This document shows, one piece after another, positions 41,079-49,185 of a stretch of DNA of 64,000 nt. Under the pieces are notes generated by a model that was given only the letters and a program-made list of their open reading frames with translations, was not told where the DNA came from and ran no database searches. A program made the position numbers and the translations under genes. The first letter of the stretch is position 1. Each line of letters begins with the position of its first letter. Source of the DNA: JAIBJN01 sp963847985 (lineage in GTDB: Bacteria > Actinomycetota > Thermoleophilia > Gaiellales > Gaiellaceae); NCBI GenBank assembly GCA_963847985.1, contig CAWKBS010000007.1:62001-126000 (forward strand), in the 5' to 3' direction.

Positions 41079-41687
41079 ATGGCCAGTTCGATCCCTGACG
41101 ATGACGATCTGCTCGTCGCGTGCGCCGAGGGTGACGAGCAGGCGTTGGGCTCGCTCTACGACCGGTTCGGGCAGGTCGCCTACGGTCTCGCGTTGCGCGT
41201 CCTACGCGACGCCGCCCTCGCGGAGGACGCGGTGCAGGAGGCGTTCCTCCAGGTCTGGCGGCAGGCGGCGAGGTTCGACCGCTCTCGCGGGACGGCGTCG
41301 ACCTGGATTCTCACGATCGTGCACCGACGGGCTGTCGACCTCGTGCGCAGCCAGGCCGGCTTCAACGCGCTGCCCGACCAACTCGAGACGATGGGAGATC
41401 ACGCCTTTGTCGCCGAGAGCGCCGCCGACGACGTCGTGCTTGGAGAGGCACAAGGCGAGATTCGGGCAGCGCTGGCGACGCTGTCGAGGGCCGAGCGCGA
41501 AGTCCTCGGCCTTGCCTACTGGTGGGGCTTCACGCAGTCGCAGATCGCGACTGCGCTCGGCATCCCGACCGGGACGGTGAAGAGCCGGACGTTCAACGCG
41601 CTGGTACGTCTCCGGGAGGCGCTGGGCCAGGTGCCCGAGCTGACGCCCTCTACCCGGCGCGGGCCGGCAACCGGGGCCGGATCGTAG
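41079..41687 (+). CDS. ECF RNA polymerase sigma factor (SigK-like), no adjacent anti-sigma
   Basis: 202 aa from ATG 41079. Region 2 shows LGSLYDRFGQVAYGLALRVL and AEDAVQEAFLQVWRQAARFD with RGTASTWILTIVHRRAVDLV; region 4 ATLSRAEREVLGLAYWWGFT and IATALGIPTGTVKSRTFNAL. Resembles SigK/RpoE-type sigma factors, whose anti-sigma is usually next to them; none is present downstream. Divergent from the other sigma gene. Confidence 0.88.
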   Translation: MASSIPDDDDLLVACAEGDEQALGSLYDRFGQVAYGLALRVLRDAALAEDAVQEAFLQVWRQAARFDRSRGTASTWILTIVHRRAVDLVRSQAGFNALPDQLETMGDHAFVAESAADDVVLGEAQGEIRAALATLSRAEREVLGLAYWWGFTQSQIATALGIPTGTVKSRTFNALVRLREALGQVPELTPSTRRGPATGAGS

Positions 41688-42035
41688 GCGACTACGGCAC
41701 CAGGCCGAGCGCGGGGTTTCAAGTTCCTGCCAGCGAGAACAACCGAGTCGTGGCATCGCTCACGACTGGCCTGCCTCCCAGGGGGCGGGCGACCGGGGCT
41801 CCGTTGCTCCGGCCCCCCGCGTCCGCGCGCGCGCGGTTGGCCGCAGCCGCTTCGCGCCCGGCCGGTCGCGACGTGCCCGCATAGCTCGCCTCTTCCTGCC
41901 TACCCACAGGCGAGCTCTGACCTGGGGCCGGCCCGCGCCGGCCTCAGGCTCGTCCGGGCGCACCGCGATCGGGACTGCCAGACCGGGCACTCCACCCCGG
42001 CACGCGCCGCTCGCGGCTAAGATTGTCCGGCGCCC
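41688..42035. other. Intergenic region without a gene
   Basis: About 350 bp between a sigma gene and tRNA-Asp. The open frames on both strands are Arg/Pro-rich or antisense to the tRNA. It contains a short hairpin-like GGGCGGGCGACCGGGGC area but no clear regulatory element. Confidence 0.5.
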
Positions 42036-42109
<74 letters not shown>

Positions 42110-42118
42110 TCTCTTGAA

Positions 42119-42138
42119 GTGCCGAGGCTCGTCGGCAC
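42119..42138 (+). terminator. Hairpin after tRNA-Asp
   Basis: GTGCCGA, 6-nt loop, TCGGCAC: perfect 7-bp stem 9 nt after the tRNA. No U-tract, so processing or termination signal is uncertain. Confidence 0.4.
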
Positions 42139-42254
42139 GCGGGACCGTTAGGGCACGGGCCGGTCGGTCGTCGGGCTCGCGGCTCGGCCACAATCAGCAT
42201 CATCCCGATCGATCCTCAGGCGCTGAAGCGCGTCACCGCTTGGCGCGAGCTGGA

Positions 42255-42282
42255 GTAGGGGCCGGGCATGCCCGGCCCCTAC
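42255..42282 (-). terminator. 28-nt perfect palindrome after the NmrA-like gene
   Basis: GTAGGGGCCGGGCA and its exact reverse complement, centred at 42268/42269, 6 bp downstream of the minus-strand gene. Its core GGGCATGCCC recalls the palindromes at 5115-5139. Confidence 0.65.
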
Positions 42283-42288
42283 GTCTGC

Positions 42289-43128
42289 CTATGCGCGAGC
42301 GAGCGCGGGAGCCCAGACGCCGGTGGCAGCAGCGTCGCGGGCGTAGTCGGCGAAGTCCCGCGGCTCCCGGCCGAGGGCCCGCTGCACGCCGTCCGCAAGG
42401 TGGGCATTGCGCCCGTCGAGCACCTCCTGGAAGAGGTAGACGAGGAGCTCGATCCATTCGCCTGGAACTGCCTGCTCCTCCAGTGCGGCGGCGAAGTCCT
42501 CGACCGACGCCGGCACGTAGCGGATCTCCCTGCCCGACGCTTGCGCGATCTCCCCGACGGCGTCGCTGAACGTCAACAGTCGGGGTCCGGTCAGCTCGTA
42601 GACCTCGCCCACATGGCCGTCCTCGGTCAGCGCGGCGACGGCGACGTCGGCGATGTCGTCGGCGTCGACGAACGGCTCGGGCGTGTTGCCCGCCGGGAGC
42701 GCGAGCTCCCCCGCGAGCAGACCGTCCAGGAAGTAGCTCTCACTGAAGTTCTGGCTGAACCAGGTCGAGGACAGAGTCGTCACCTCGGTGCCCGCTTCCC
42801 GCACAGCCTGCGCGGAGAGCTCCGCTTCCGGCTCGCCGCGGCCGGAGAGGTGCACGAGCCGCGGAACGCCGCTCGCGACGGCGAGCTCCGCAAAGGAGCC
42901 GAGGATCTCCGCGACGCCCGGAAGGACGTCGAGGTAGTGCTGCACGTACACGGACCGGACCCCCTGAAGCGCCGGCGCCCACGTGTCCCGGTCGTCCCAG
43001 TCGAACGGCGGTTCCCCCGAGCGCACGCCCGCGCGCGTCGAGATGCCGCGAGCCGTGAGCCGCTCGACGACTCGGCGGCCGGTCTTGCCCGTGCTCGCCA
43101 GGACGAGGATTGGCTTCTCCTGTGTCAT
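42289..43128 (-). CDS. NmrA/NAD(P)-binding family protein
   Basis: 279 aa. Rossmann start ILVLASTGKTGRRVVERLTA, then RLVHLSGRG and GNTPEPFVDADDIADVAVAA, as in NmrA-like sensors and azoreductase-type NAD(P)H:quinone oxidoreductases. ATG 43128 is chosen because AAGGAGA lies 8 nt upstream. Divergent from an AraC regulator, which probably controls it. Confidence 0.85.
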   Translation of the reverse strand: MTQEKPILVLASTGKTGRRVVERLTARGISTRAGVRSGEPPFDWDDRDTWAPALQGVRSVYVQHYLDVLPGVAEILGSFAELAVASGVPRLVHLSGRGEPEAELSAQAVREAGTEVTTLSSTWFSQNFSESYFLDGLLAGELALPAGNTPEPFVDADDIADVAVAALTEDGHVGEVYELTGPRLLTFSDAVGEIAQASGREIRYVPASVEDFAAALEEQAVPGEWIELLVYLFQEVLDGRNAHLADGVQRALGREPRDFADYARDAAATGVWAPALARA

Positions 43129-43262
43129 CTCATTCTCCTTCATTTGGCCTTTCGTCCAGCATGCAGGTCGATCCTAGGACTGTCTATGATCAGAAGACGT
43201 CATTTTATGCTCTAGCGTCCACAGCTCTGGACGACCGAGGCCAACGCGCGCATACTGGAGCG

Positions 43263-44213
43263 ATGAGCTCCTCGGACCCATGGGCGCCAACCGATCCGCT
43301 CGGCGAGGCGCTGCACTTCCTGCGCATGAACGGCGCCTTCTACTGCCGCTCTGAGCTGACCGCAGAGTGGGGACTGACGCTGCCGCCGCTCGAGGACTAC
43401 CTGTGGTTCCACGTCGTGACCTCGGGCGGAGCGTGGCTCGAGACCGACGGGGTCGAGGCGATATTCCTCCGGCCCGGGGACCTCGCCGTCGTGCCGCACG
43501 GACGGGGCCACGTTCTCCGGAGCGCACCGGGCGCTTCCGCACCCGGGATTCTCGAGCTCGAGCGCGAGCAGGTGAGCGACCGGTACGAGATCCTCCTGCA
43601 CGGCGAAGGCGGAGCGCAGACGACGCTGATCTGCGGCGCCGTGCGATTCGAGCATCCCGCTGCACGAAACGTCGTCTCCTCGCTCCCGGCGACGATCTAC
43701 GTCGAGGGGTCGAGCTCGCCCCAGGCCGAGTGGCTGCAGAGCACCCTGCGGCTGATGGCGGCGGAGGCCAGAGAGCTTCGCCCCGGCGGCGAGGAGGTGA
43801 TCACGCGGCTCGGCGACATCCTCGTCATCCAGGCGATCCGCTCCTGGATCGAGACCGATCCGGCCGCGCGCTCCGGCTGGCTCGGCGCGCTTCAGGACCG
43901 GCAGATCGGCCGTGCGATCTCCCTGATCCACCGCGAGCCGGCGCGGGCGTGGACCGTCGCCTCGCTCGCGCAGGAGATCGCGATGTCGCGCTCGGCACTC
44001 GCGGCGCGCTTCACGGAGCTCGTGGGCGAGCCGGTCATGCAGTACGTGACCCGCTGGCGCATGCATCTCGCGGTCAGCTCCCTCCGCGAGGAGGGCGTCA
44101 CGGTGGCCGAGCTCGCGAGCCGCCTCGGCTACCGGTCGGAAGCGGCGTTCAGCCGAGCGTTCAAGCGCGTCGTCGGCGTCCCGCCCGGGGCCGTGCGACG
44201 GTCAGCGGTCTGA
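43263..44213 (+). CDS. AraC family transcriptional regulator with cupin domain
   Basis: 316 aa from ATG 43263. The N-terminal cupin-type ligand-binding domain (WFHVVTSGGAWLETDG, LRPGDLAVVPHGRGHVLRS) is followed by two HTH motifs in the last 100 residues (ARAWTVASLAQEIAMSRSAL and VAELASRLGYRSEAAFSRAF KR). The order matches AraC regulators with the cupin_6 N-terminus, often controlling an adjacent NmrA/SDR gene. 3' end overlaps the convergent hydrolase by 12 nt. Confidence 0.88.
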   Translation: MSSSDPWAPTDPLGEALHFLRMNGAFYCRSELTAEWGLTLPPLEDYLWFHVVTSGGAWLETDGVEAIFLRPGDLAVVPHGRGHVLRSAPGASAPGILELEREQVSDRYEILLHGEGGAQTTLICGAVRFEHPAARNVVSSLPATIYVEGSSSPQAEWLQSTLRLMAAEARELRPGGEEVITRLGDILVIQAIRSWIETDPAARSGWLGALQDRQIGRAISLIHREPARAWTVASLAQEIAMSRSALAARFTELVGEPVMQYVTRWRMHLAVSSLREEGVTVAELASRLGYRSEAAFSRAFKRVVGVPPGAVRRSAV

Positions 44214-45023
44214 CGTCACTCGCCCGGGAGCCTCGGCGCGGCTACCTGACGCGAGCACTTCGTCGACGAACCGGAGCACGGCCGGGTGGGCCGGGTTGAT
44301 GAGGTGGCCGCCGTCGACCCACGCAACCGTTGCGTCCGGCATGGCCGCGGCCTGAAGGCGGGTCACCTCGGCAAACTGCGGCAGCGAGTCCTCGGCGCCG
44401 ACGATCAGGATCGGCTTGTCGATCATCCCGAGCTGCTCGGCGCTGACGTCGAGGAGCCCGTCTCGCTCCTCGGCGAGGATCGCGGGGCCGTTCGCCAGGA
44501 AGGTCTCCTTCACCGGGGCGGGCAGCGCCGCCCAGACGTCGTCGCCGACGACCTCCCTGAGCATCGCCTCGCCGACCCTGCCGGGGTCGGCCGCGGCAGC
44601 CGCGAAGAGCCGCTCGTGAAACCCGGCGAGCCAGCGCCTGAACTCCTCGCCGAGCAGCATCCCGCCTCCCTCCAGCAGCGCCAGCGCCTTGACACGGTCC
44701 GGATGGCGGAGGGCGAGATCGACCGCGACCTCACCCCCGTGGCTCCGGCCGATCACGATTGCCGGCCCGGCGCCGAGCGCGTCGAGTAGCGCCGCCGCGT
44801 CGTCCGCGTGCAGATGGACGCCCATCACGAGCGGCTCCGGGCGCTCGCTGCGGCCGAACCCGCGGCGGTCGTACACGATCGCGCGCCCCCGCTTCCCCAG
44901 CTCGACGGCCGCGTCGACCCAGAGCAGCGAGGAGCTGCCGGTGCCGTGGATGCACAGGATCGGCTCTCCCGAGCCGTGTTCCTCGTGGTAGAGGGAGATT
45001 CCGTTGACGTTGATCTCTGGCAT
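44202..45023 (-). CDS. Alpha/beta hydrolase
   Basis: 273 aa from ATG 45023. HG oxyanion motif ILCIHGTGSSSLLW, nucleophile Ser in GRSHGGEV near 98, acidic residue in IVGAEDSLP near 220 and His in VDGGHLINP near 250. A soluble esterase or haloperoxidase-like enzyme; substrate unknown. Lies 60 bp downstream of the HD/LuxR gene on the same strand. Confidence 0.87.
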   Translation of the reverse strand: MPEINVNGISLYHEEHGSGEPILCIHGTGSSSLLWVDAAVELGKRGRAIVYDRRGFGRSERPEPLVMGVHLHADDAAALLDALGAGPAIVIGRSHGGEVAVDLALRHPDRVKALALLEGGGMLLGEEFRRWLAGFHERLFAAAAADPGRVGEAMLREVVGDDVWAALPAPVKETFLANGPAILAEERDGLLDVSAEQLGMIDKPILIVGAEDSLPQFAEVTRLQAAAMPDATVAWVDGGHLINPAHPAVLRFVDEVLASGSRAEAPGRVTSDR

Positions 45024-45083
45024 GCGGCGAGTATCCGCCCGCTCCGATCGGGCCGCATCGGGCGAACGCCCCATCTTTTCGGG

Positions 45084-46601
45084 TCAGTCGAGGAGGTCGT
45101 GCTCCATGGCGAACACGGCCGCGGCAGCGCGCGAGCGGACTCCGATCTTGCGGTAGAGGTTCTCGACGTGACGGCCCACCGTCTTCGGCGAGACGACGAG
45201 AGCCGCGGCAACGTCGCGGTTCGACCTGCCCCGGGCGATGAGGCGCAGCACCTCGACCTCCCGGTCGGTCAGGCCGGCGGGCCACCGCTCGAGCCGGGGC
45301 GCCTGCCGCTTCCCCGCGGCGGCGAGGACGCATGCGACCGCGTCGGCGTCCAGCCCGCTCTGGGCCTCGAGCGAGCGGGCGGCCTCGTCCTCCGGGAGCG
45401 CGGGCCGGTGCGGCCGCTCCGCGGTCAGGGCCGCGAAGACATCGGCCGCGGCGAGCAGCCTGCACTCCCGCGACTGGGCCTCGGCGGCGAGCGCGCGGTG
45501 GTAGCCGGAGCCGTCGAGGCGCTCGTGGTGGGACGACGCGGCCTCCCGGAAGGCCGCGAGCGGCCCACACCGGCTGAGGATCCGTTCCGTGTAGTACGGG
45601 TGGAGGCGAACCCGCTCCCACTCCGCGGTCGTGAGCGGGCCCGGCTTGTCCCAGATCCCGTTCTCGATCGCGACCCGGCCGAGGTCGTGCACGAGCCCCG
45701 CCCGCCGCAGGTCGGCACCGGCTGCGTCGTCAAGGCCGGCGAAGCGGCCCGCTTCCTCGGCGAGCGCCGCGACCTTGCGCGAGTGACCGCGCGTCCAGGG
45801 CGACTTCAGGTCGGCGAAGTCGGCGAAGGCCGTGAGGACGGCGTCGAGCCCGGCCGGTCCGACGACAGCCGCCGGTGCCGGCTCGCAGGCGAGGGCGGCC
45901 TCCCACTCGTCGGAGTCGCCAAGCTCGCCGAGAACCGCGACCCCGACGCGGTCGAACGCTGCGCAGACGGCCGGGTCGTACGCCTTGGCGCTCCGCCGGG
46001 TCGTCCAGGCGCCGGGGCTCTCGCCGAGGGCGACTGCGAGGTCGACGTCCCTGGCGACCACGACGATCCGCACCGCGAGCGGGACGGCGTCGCCTGCGAG
46101 GCCCTCGGGGAACCCCTTCCCGTCCCAGCGCTCGTAGGCATGGCCGAGCGCGTCGACGACCGGCTCGTCGAGGCCCGAGCGGGCAGCGAGCATGACGGCG
46201 ACCTCGCAGTGGGAGGCCAGCGAGGCCCCTCCACCCTTGAGGGCGCCGGGGAGGCGGCGGGCGCCGACGGTCCGGAAGGTTCGCCCGACCATCTCCCGGG
46301 TCGACCCCATCACGACCGGCGCCATGGCGCCGAAGAAGGCCATGTCGTTGCCGCCGACCGCGGCCGCGGTCTCCGCGGAGTCGGCAGTACAGCCGAGGAA
46401 GCGGAGGAGCGCGAACTGATGGACGGTGCGGATCTCCTCTGGGCTGCAGCCCAGATCCTCGGCGAGGGCGACTGCGATCGTGCACGTCCGGAGCGCGTGG
46501 CCGAGGGGCTGGCCGGTCCCGAGGTCCGTTGCCAGCGAGGCGGAGGCGAGAAGCTCGGTCAGCCGGAGCGGGAGGTCCCGCGCCGTGTCCGGACCGGCCA
46601 T
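45084..46601 (-). CDS. HD-domain phosphohydrolase with LuxR-type HTH
   Basis: 505 aa with two HD-type modules and a LuxR HTH (about 435-495, LTDREVEVLRLIARGRSNRD then VSPKTVGRHVENLYRKIGVR). The second HD is the more complete: GHSRKVAALAEEAGRF, LVHDLGRVAIENGIWDKPGP and SHHERLDGSGYHR (HD-GYP-like with GSGYH). The N-terminal half has AYERWDGKGFPEG. Domain mixing suggests nucleotide-signal-linked gene control. ATG 46601. Confidence 0.82.
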   Translation of the reverse strand: MAGPDTARDLPLRLTELLASASLATDLGTGQPLGHALRTCTIAVALAEDLGCSPEEIRTVHQFALLRFLGCTADSAETAAAVGGNDMAFFGAMAPVVMGSTREMVGRTFRTVGARRLPGALKGGGASLASHCEVAVMLAARSGLDEPVVDALGHAYERWDGKGFPEGLAGDAVPLAVRIVVVARDVDLAVALGESPGAWTTRRSAKAYDPAVCAAFDRVGVAVLGELGDSDEWEAALACEPAPAAVVGPAGLDAVLTAFADFADLKSPWTRGHSRKVAALAEEAGRFAGLDDAAGADLRRAGLVHDLGRVAIENGIWDKPGPLTTAEWERVRLHPYYTERILSRCGPLAAFREAASSHHERLDGSGYHRALAAEAQSRECRLLAAADVFAALTAERPHRPALPEDEAARSLEAQSGLDADAVACVLAAAGKRQAPRLERWPAGLTDREVEVLRLIARGRSNRDVAAALVVSPKTVGRHVENLYRKIGVRSRAAAAVFAMEHDLLD

Positions 46602-46605
46602 CGCG

Positions 46606-47238
46606 CTACCCCATGCCGAGCGAGATGATCCCGCGGTCGATCAGGCCCCGCGTGAACGCGGGTGCCGGGAGAACCTTCACGCCGTACACGTCGCGGAGGA
46701 ACCACTCGAAGTAGACGAAGAGGCTCGAGCGCACGGCGCCCGTTTTCTCCAGTCGGTCCGGGTCGAACACGAGCACCCGGGCGCGCAGCTCGGCATCGTC
46801 GAGATACGACTGGACGAGGGCGCCCGCCTCCCCGTCGTTCCCGGCGTCGGCCACGAGCAGCGTCGGCGTCTCCGAGGCGAGCCGCTCGACCCTGACGAGG
46901 CCGGCGCGGAGCTCGACGCGACTGGTCTCGCGCCGCCAGCGCGCGACCAGAAGCGTCCGGGTCGACTCCTCCACCTCGACGTCGTCGAGCTCGTCTGCGC
47001 AGTGCGCCGTGAACGCGTCCAGCAGGTCCCCGTGGGTGAGGTGAGCCGTGCCCCAGGTGAACGCGCGTCCGGCGGCCACGTCGGCCACTGCCGCCTCGCC
47101 CTCGGCACGCCGGCCCGCGTCGAGCAGGCCCAGCTCGCCGAGCTGCGCCAGGACGTCCGGCTCCAGCTCACCGGAGCTCAGGCCGATCCGCCGGTCGAGG
47201 ACAGCCTCGAGCGCGGCTGCCTGCTCCCGGGTCAGCAC
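46606..47238 (-). CDS. Hypothetical protein in the chelatase operon
   Basis: 210 aa from GTG 47238, adjacent to the VWA gene (3-nt gap). Sequence includes LTHGDLLDAFTAHCADELDD, VARWRRETSRVELRAGLVRV and EWFLRDVYGVKVLPAPAFTR. No recognised domain, no signal peptide. Conserved position next to VWA/AAA genes would support a role as accessory factor. Confidence 0.6.
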   Translation of the reverse strand: MLTREQAAALEAVLDRRIGLSSGELEPDVLAQLGELGLLDAGRRAEGEAAVADVAAGRAFTWGTAHLTHGDLLDAFTAHCADELDDVEVEESTRTLLVARWRRETSRVELRAGLVRVERLASETPTLLVADAGNDGEAGALVQSYLDDAELRARVLVFDPDRLEKTGAVRSSLFVYFEWFLRDVYGVKVLPAPAFTRGLIDRGIISLGMG

Positions 47239-47241
47239 CGT

Positions 47242-48108
47242 TCAGGCAACACGGTCGAGGGCGTCGGCGAACACGCCGGGGGAGAGCTCGGCCAGCTCGA
47301 GGTAGACGCCGCCGGCCGCGTCGGCAAGCTGTCGCGCGCAGCTTCGGCGGACGGTGCGGCCGGGAGGCTCGGCGTCGATCACGACGACGCCGACGTGCGC
47401 GCGCTTGAGCGCCCGAGCCTCGACCAGGGCGTCGCCGAGGGCGTCGCCGCGCGGCCGCCGCGGGACGTTCGGCAGCCCGTCCGAGACGACGACGGCGACC
47501 GGGCGCGCGTTCGGGCGCTTCGCCTGCTCCTGGCGCAGCACCCGCCGGGCGACGGCGAGCGCGTCGGCAAGCGGGGTGCGGCCCGACACGGGGACGTCCG
47601 CGAGCGCCCGGGCCGCCCGCGCTCGGCTGGCCGTGGGCCGCAGCGCCACGGTCGCCTCGGCCACGCCGCTCCTGAACGCGACCAGGCCCACCCGGTCTCC
47701 GCGGGCGGTGGCGTCCTCGAGCAGGGCGAAGACGAGCCCCTTCACCTGCTCGACGAGCCGGTCGGCCTGGAGCGAGTAGCTGTTGTCGACCACGAAGCAG
47801 ACCTCGTAGGGGACGCGGTGCTCGCGGACCTTCCGGCGGACGTCCTCCGTCGCGATCGCCAGCGGCCCGCCCGAGCGACCGGCACGCGCCGCCGCAGCTC
47901 GCAGCGTGGCGTCGACCGCGACGTCGAGGGGGCCGGCGCCGGGCAGGCGGTGCCGCGAGTACTTGCCGCGCCGGAGCGAGACGAGCGAGCGGTCGCGGTG
48001 GCCGATCGCGCCCCGCTCGAGCGCGTCGCGCCGCGGCGGCGGCGCGACCACCTGCGCGGCGTCCACCTCGACCTCGTGGATCTCGGGGACCGCCTCGAGG
48101 AGCTCCAC
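47242..48108 (-). CDS. VWA-domain protein, chelatase D-subunit C-terminal type
   Basis: 288 aa from GTG 48108. A basic linker (SLVSLRRGKYSRHRLPGAG) precedes a von Willebrand A domain with a complete MIDAS: DNSYS in CFVVDNSYSLQADR, T in SGRTPLADAL and D in VSDGLPN. Magnesium/cobalt-chelatase D (ChlD/BchD) subunits have this C-terminal half. Just upstream, an A7 run in the ATPase gene would join both into one ChlD-like chain by -1 frameshifting; alternatively this GTG makes a separate subunit. Confidence 0.8.
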   Translation of the reverse strand: MELLEAVPEIHEVEVDAAQVVAPPPRRDALERGAIGHRDRSLVSLRRGKYSRHRLPGAGPLDVAVDATLRAAAARAGRSGGPLAIATEDVRRKVREHRVPYEVCFVVDNSYSLQADRLVEQVKGLVFALLEDATARGDRVGLVAFRSGVAEATVALRPTASRARAARALADVPVSGRTPLADALAVARRVLRQEQAKRPNARPVAVVVSDGLPNVPRRPRGDALGDALVEARALKRAHVGVVVIDAEPPGRTVRRSCARQLADAAGGVYLELAELSPGVFADALDRVA

Positions 48109-48116
48109 CGGCGTGT

Positions 48117-49185
48117 CTACCCCGGCGTCGCCGGGCTCTCCGCTTTTTTTGGAGCCTCTCCGACCTCGAGCACGTCGTCGAGCACGCGGCGCAGGAGCCG
48201 GTCGTCGATCCCGGTGCCGGGCCCGAACGGGTCCTGCTCGATGCGGTGGCCGAGCCCGAGGCGCGCGGCGACGAGGACGTCCTCGCGGTCGACTTCGCCC
48301 CGGCCGGCCAGCGCCGCGAGGCCCTTGGCGCATTCGAGGATGGTCACGTCGGCCCGGTGGCTGACGACGCCCGACTCGACGACGAGGCGGGCGATCGCCT
48401 CGTAGAGGCGCTCCGGAACGCGGACGGCCGGGAGCGCCGCCGACGCCGCGCGCAGGCGCTCGGCGAGCACCGTCTCCTCTTCCTCCCAACCCGCGGCGAA
48501 GGCCTCTCGGGTCGGCGAGATAGGCCTCCCGGCGCCGGAGCACCTCGGCGCGAATGCCGGTGTCTGCGATCGCCTCCACGTCCACGTGCAGGCCGATGCG
48601 GTCGGCGATCTGCGGGCGAAGCTCGCCCTCCTCCGGGTTCATCGTCCCCACGAGCAGGAAGCGCGCGGGATGGGACATGGAGACGCCCTCCCGCTCGACC
48701 GCGTTCACGCCCATCGCCGCCGCGTCGAGGAGGACGTCGCAGAGGTGGTCGTCGAGGAGGTTGATCTCGTCGACGTACAGGATCCCGCGATTCGCCTCGG
48801 CGAGCAGCCCGGGCTGGAGCGCGGCGATCCCCTCGCGGAGCGCGCGCGCGATGTCGACGGAGCCCGCGACGCGGTCCTCGGTGGCGTTGAGCGGCAGGGT
48901 GACGATCCGCACGCGCCGGGAGACGACGGGGAGCTCCTCGCCGTCGGCCCGCCTGGCGACGCAGAGCTCGCACGGCTGGACCGGGTCGCAGGAGAAGGGG
49001 CAGTCGCCCACGACCTCGATCTCCGGCAGGAGCGCCGCCAGGCCCCTGACTGCCGTGGACTTGCCCGTGCCGCTCGGCCCCACGACCAGCACGCCGCCGA
49101 CGGCTGGATTGACCGCGTTGAGCAGGAGCGCCGTCTTCAGGCGCTCCTGCTCGACGAGCGCGGTGAGCGGGTAGTGAGAGGTCAG
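48117..49185 (-). CDS. AAA+ ATPase of chelatase I/D type, frame broken once
   Basis: Walker A VVGPSGTGKST near 34, then GDCPFSCDPVQPCELC (insert seen in ChlI/BchI), Walker B ILYVDEINLLDDHLCD, FLLVGTMNPEEGELRPQIAD and RIGLHV. The C-terminal lid (LAERLRAASAALPAVRVPER and ISHRADVTILE-like VVSHRADVTILECAKGLAAL) lies in the next frame: an extra base at about 48505-48508 must be skipped. No ATG/GTG/TTG fits the start; CTG 49185 overlaps the stop of the upstream gene (CTGA) and gives LTSHYPLTALVEQERLKTAL, the expected ChlI-like N-terminus. With the VWA gene this is a cobalt/magnesium-chelatase-like motor. Confidence 0.75.
48121..48160 (-). promoter_or_regulatory. Candidate -1 programmed frameshift signal
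   Basis: On the minus strand: GGAGAGG (SD-like), CTCC, then A7 in frame as CCA AAA AAA GCG (48144-48150), an 8-nt spacer, then the hairpin CCCGGC-GAC-GCCGGG (48121-48135). A -1 slip moves from the ATPase frame into the VWA frame and avoids the TAG at 48117-48119. The three elements match the bacterial dnaX-type arrangement. Confidence 0.6.

Noticed and set aside
42150..42252. Short plus-strand frame ending IIPIDPQALKRVTAWRELE
   Set aside because: No start codon with a binding site and too short to support; may be a gene relic.
44808..48405. Two long plus-strand open frames (606 and 659 codons)
   Set aside because: Antisense to the hydrolase, HD/LuxR and VWA genes, with no domain signatures.
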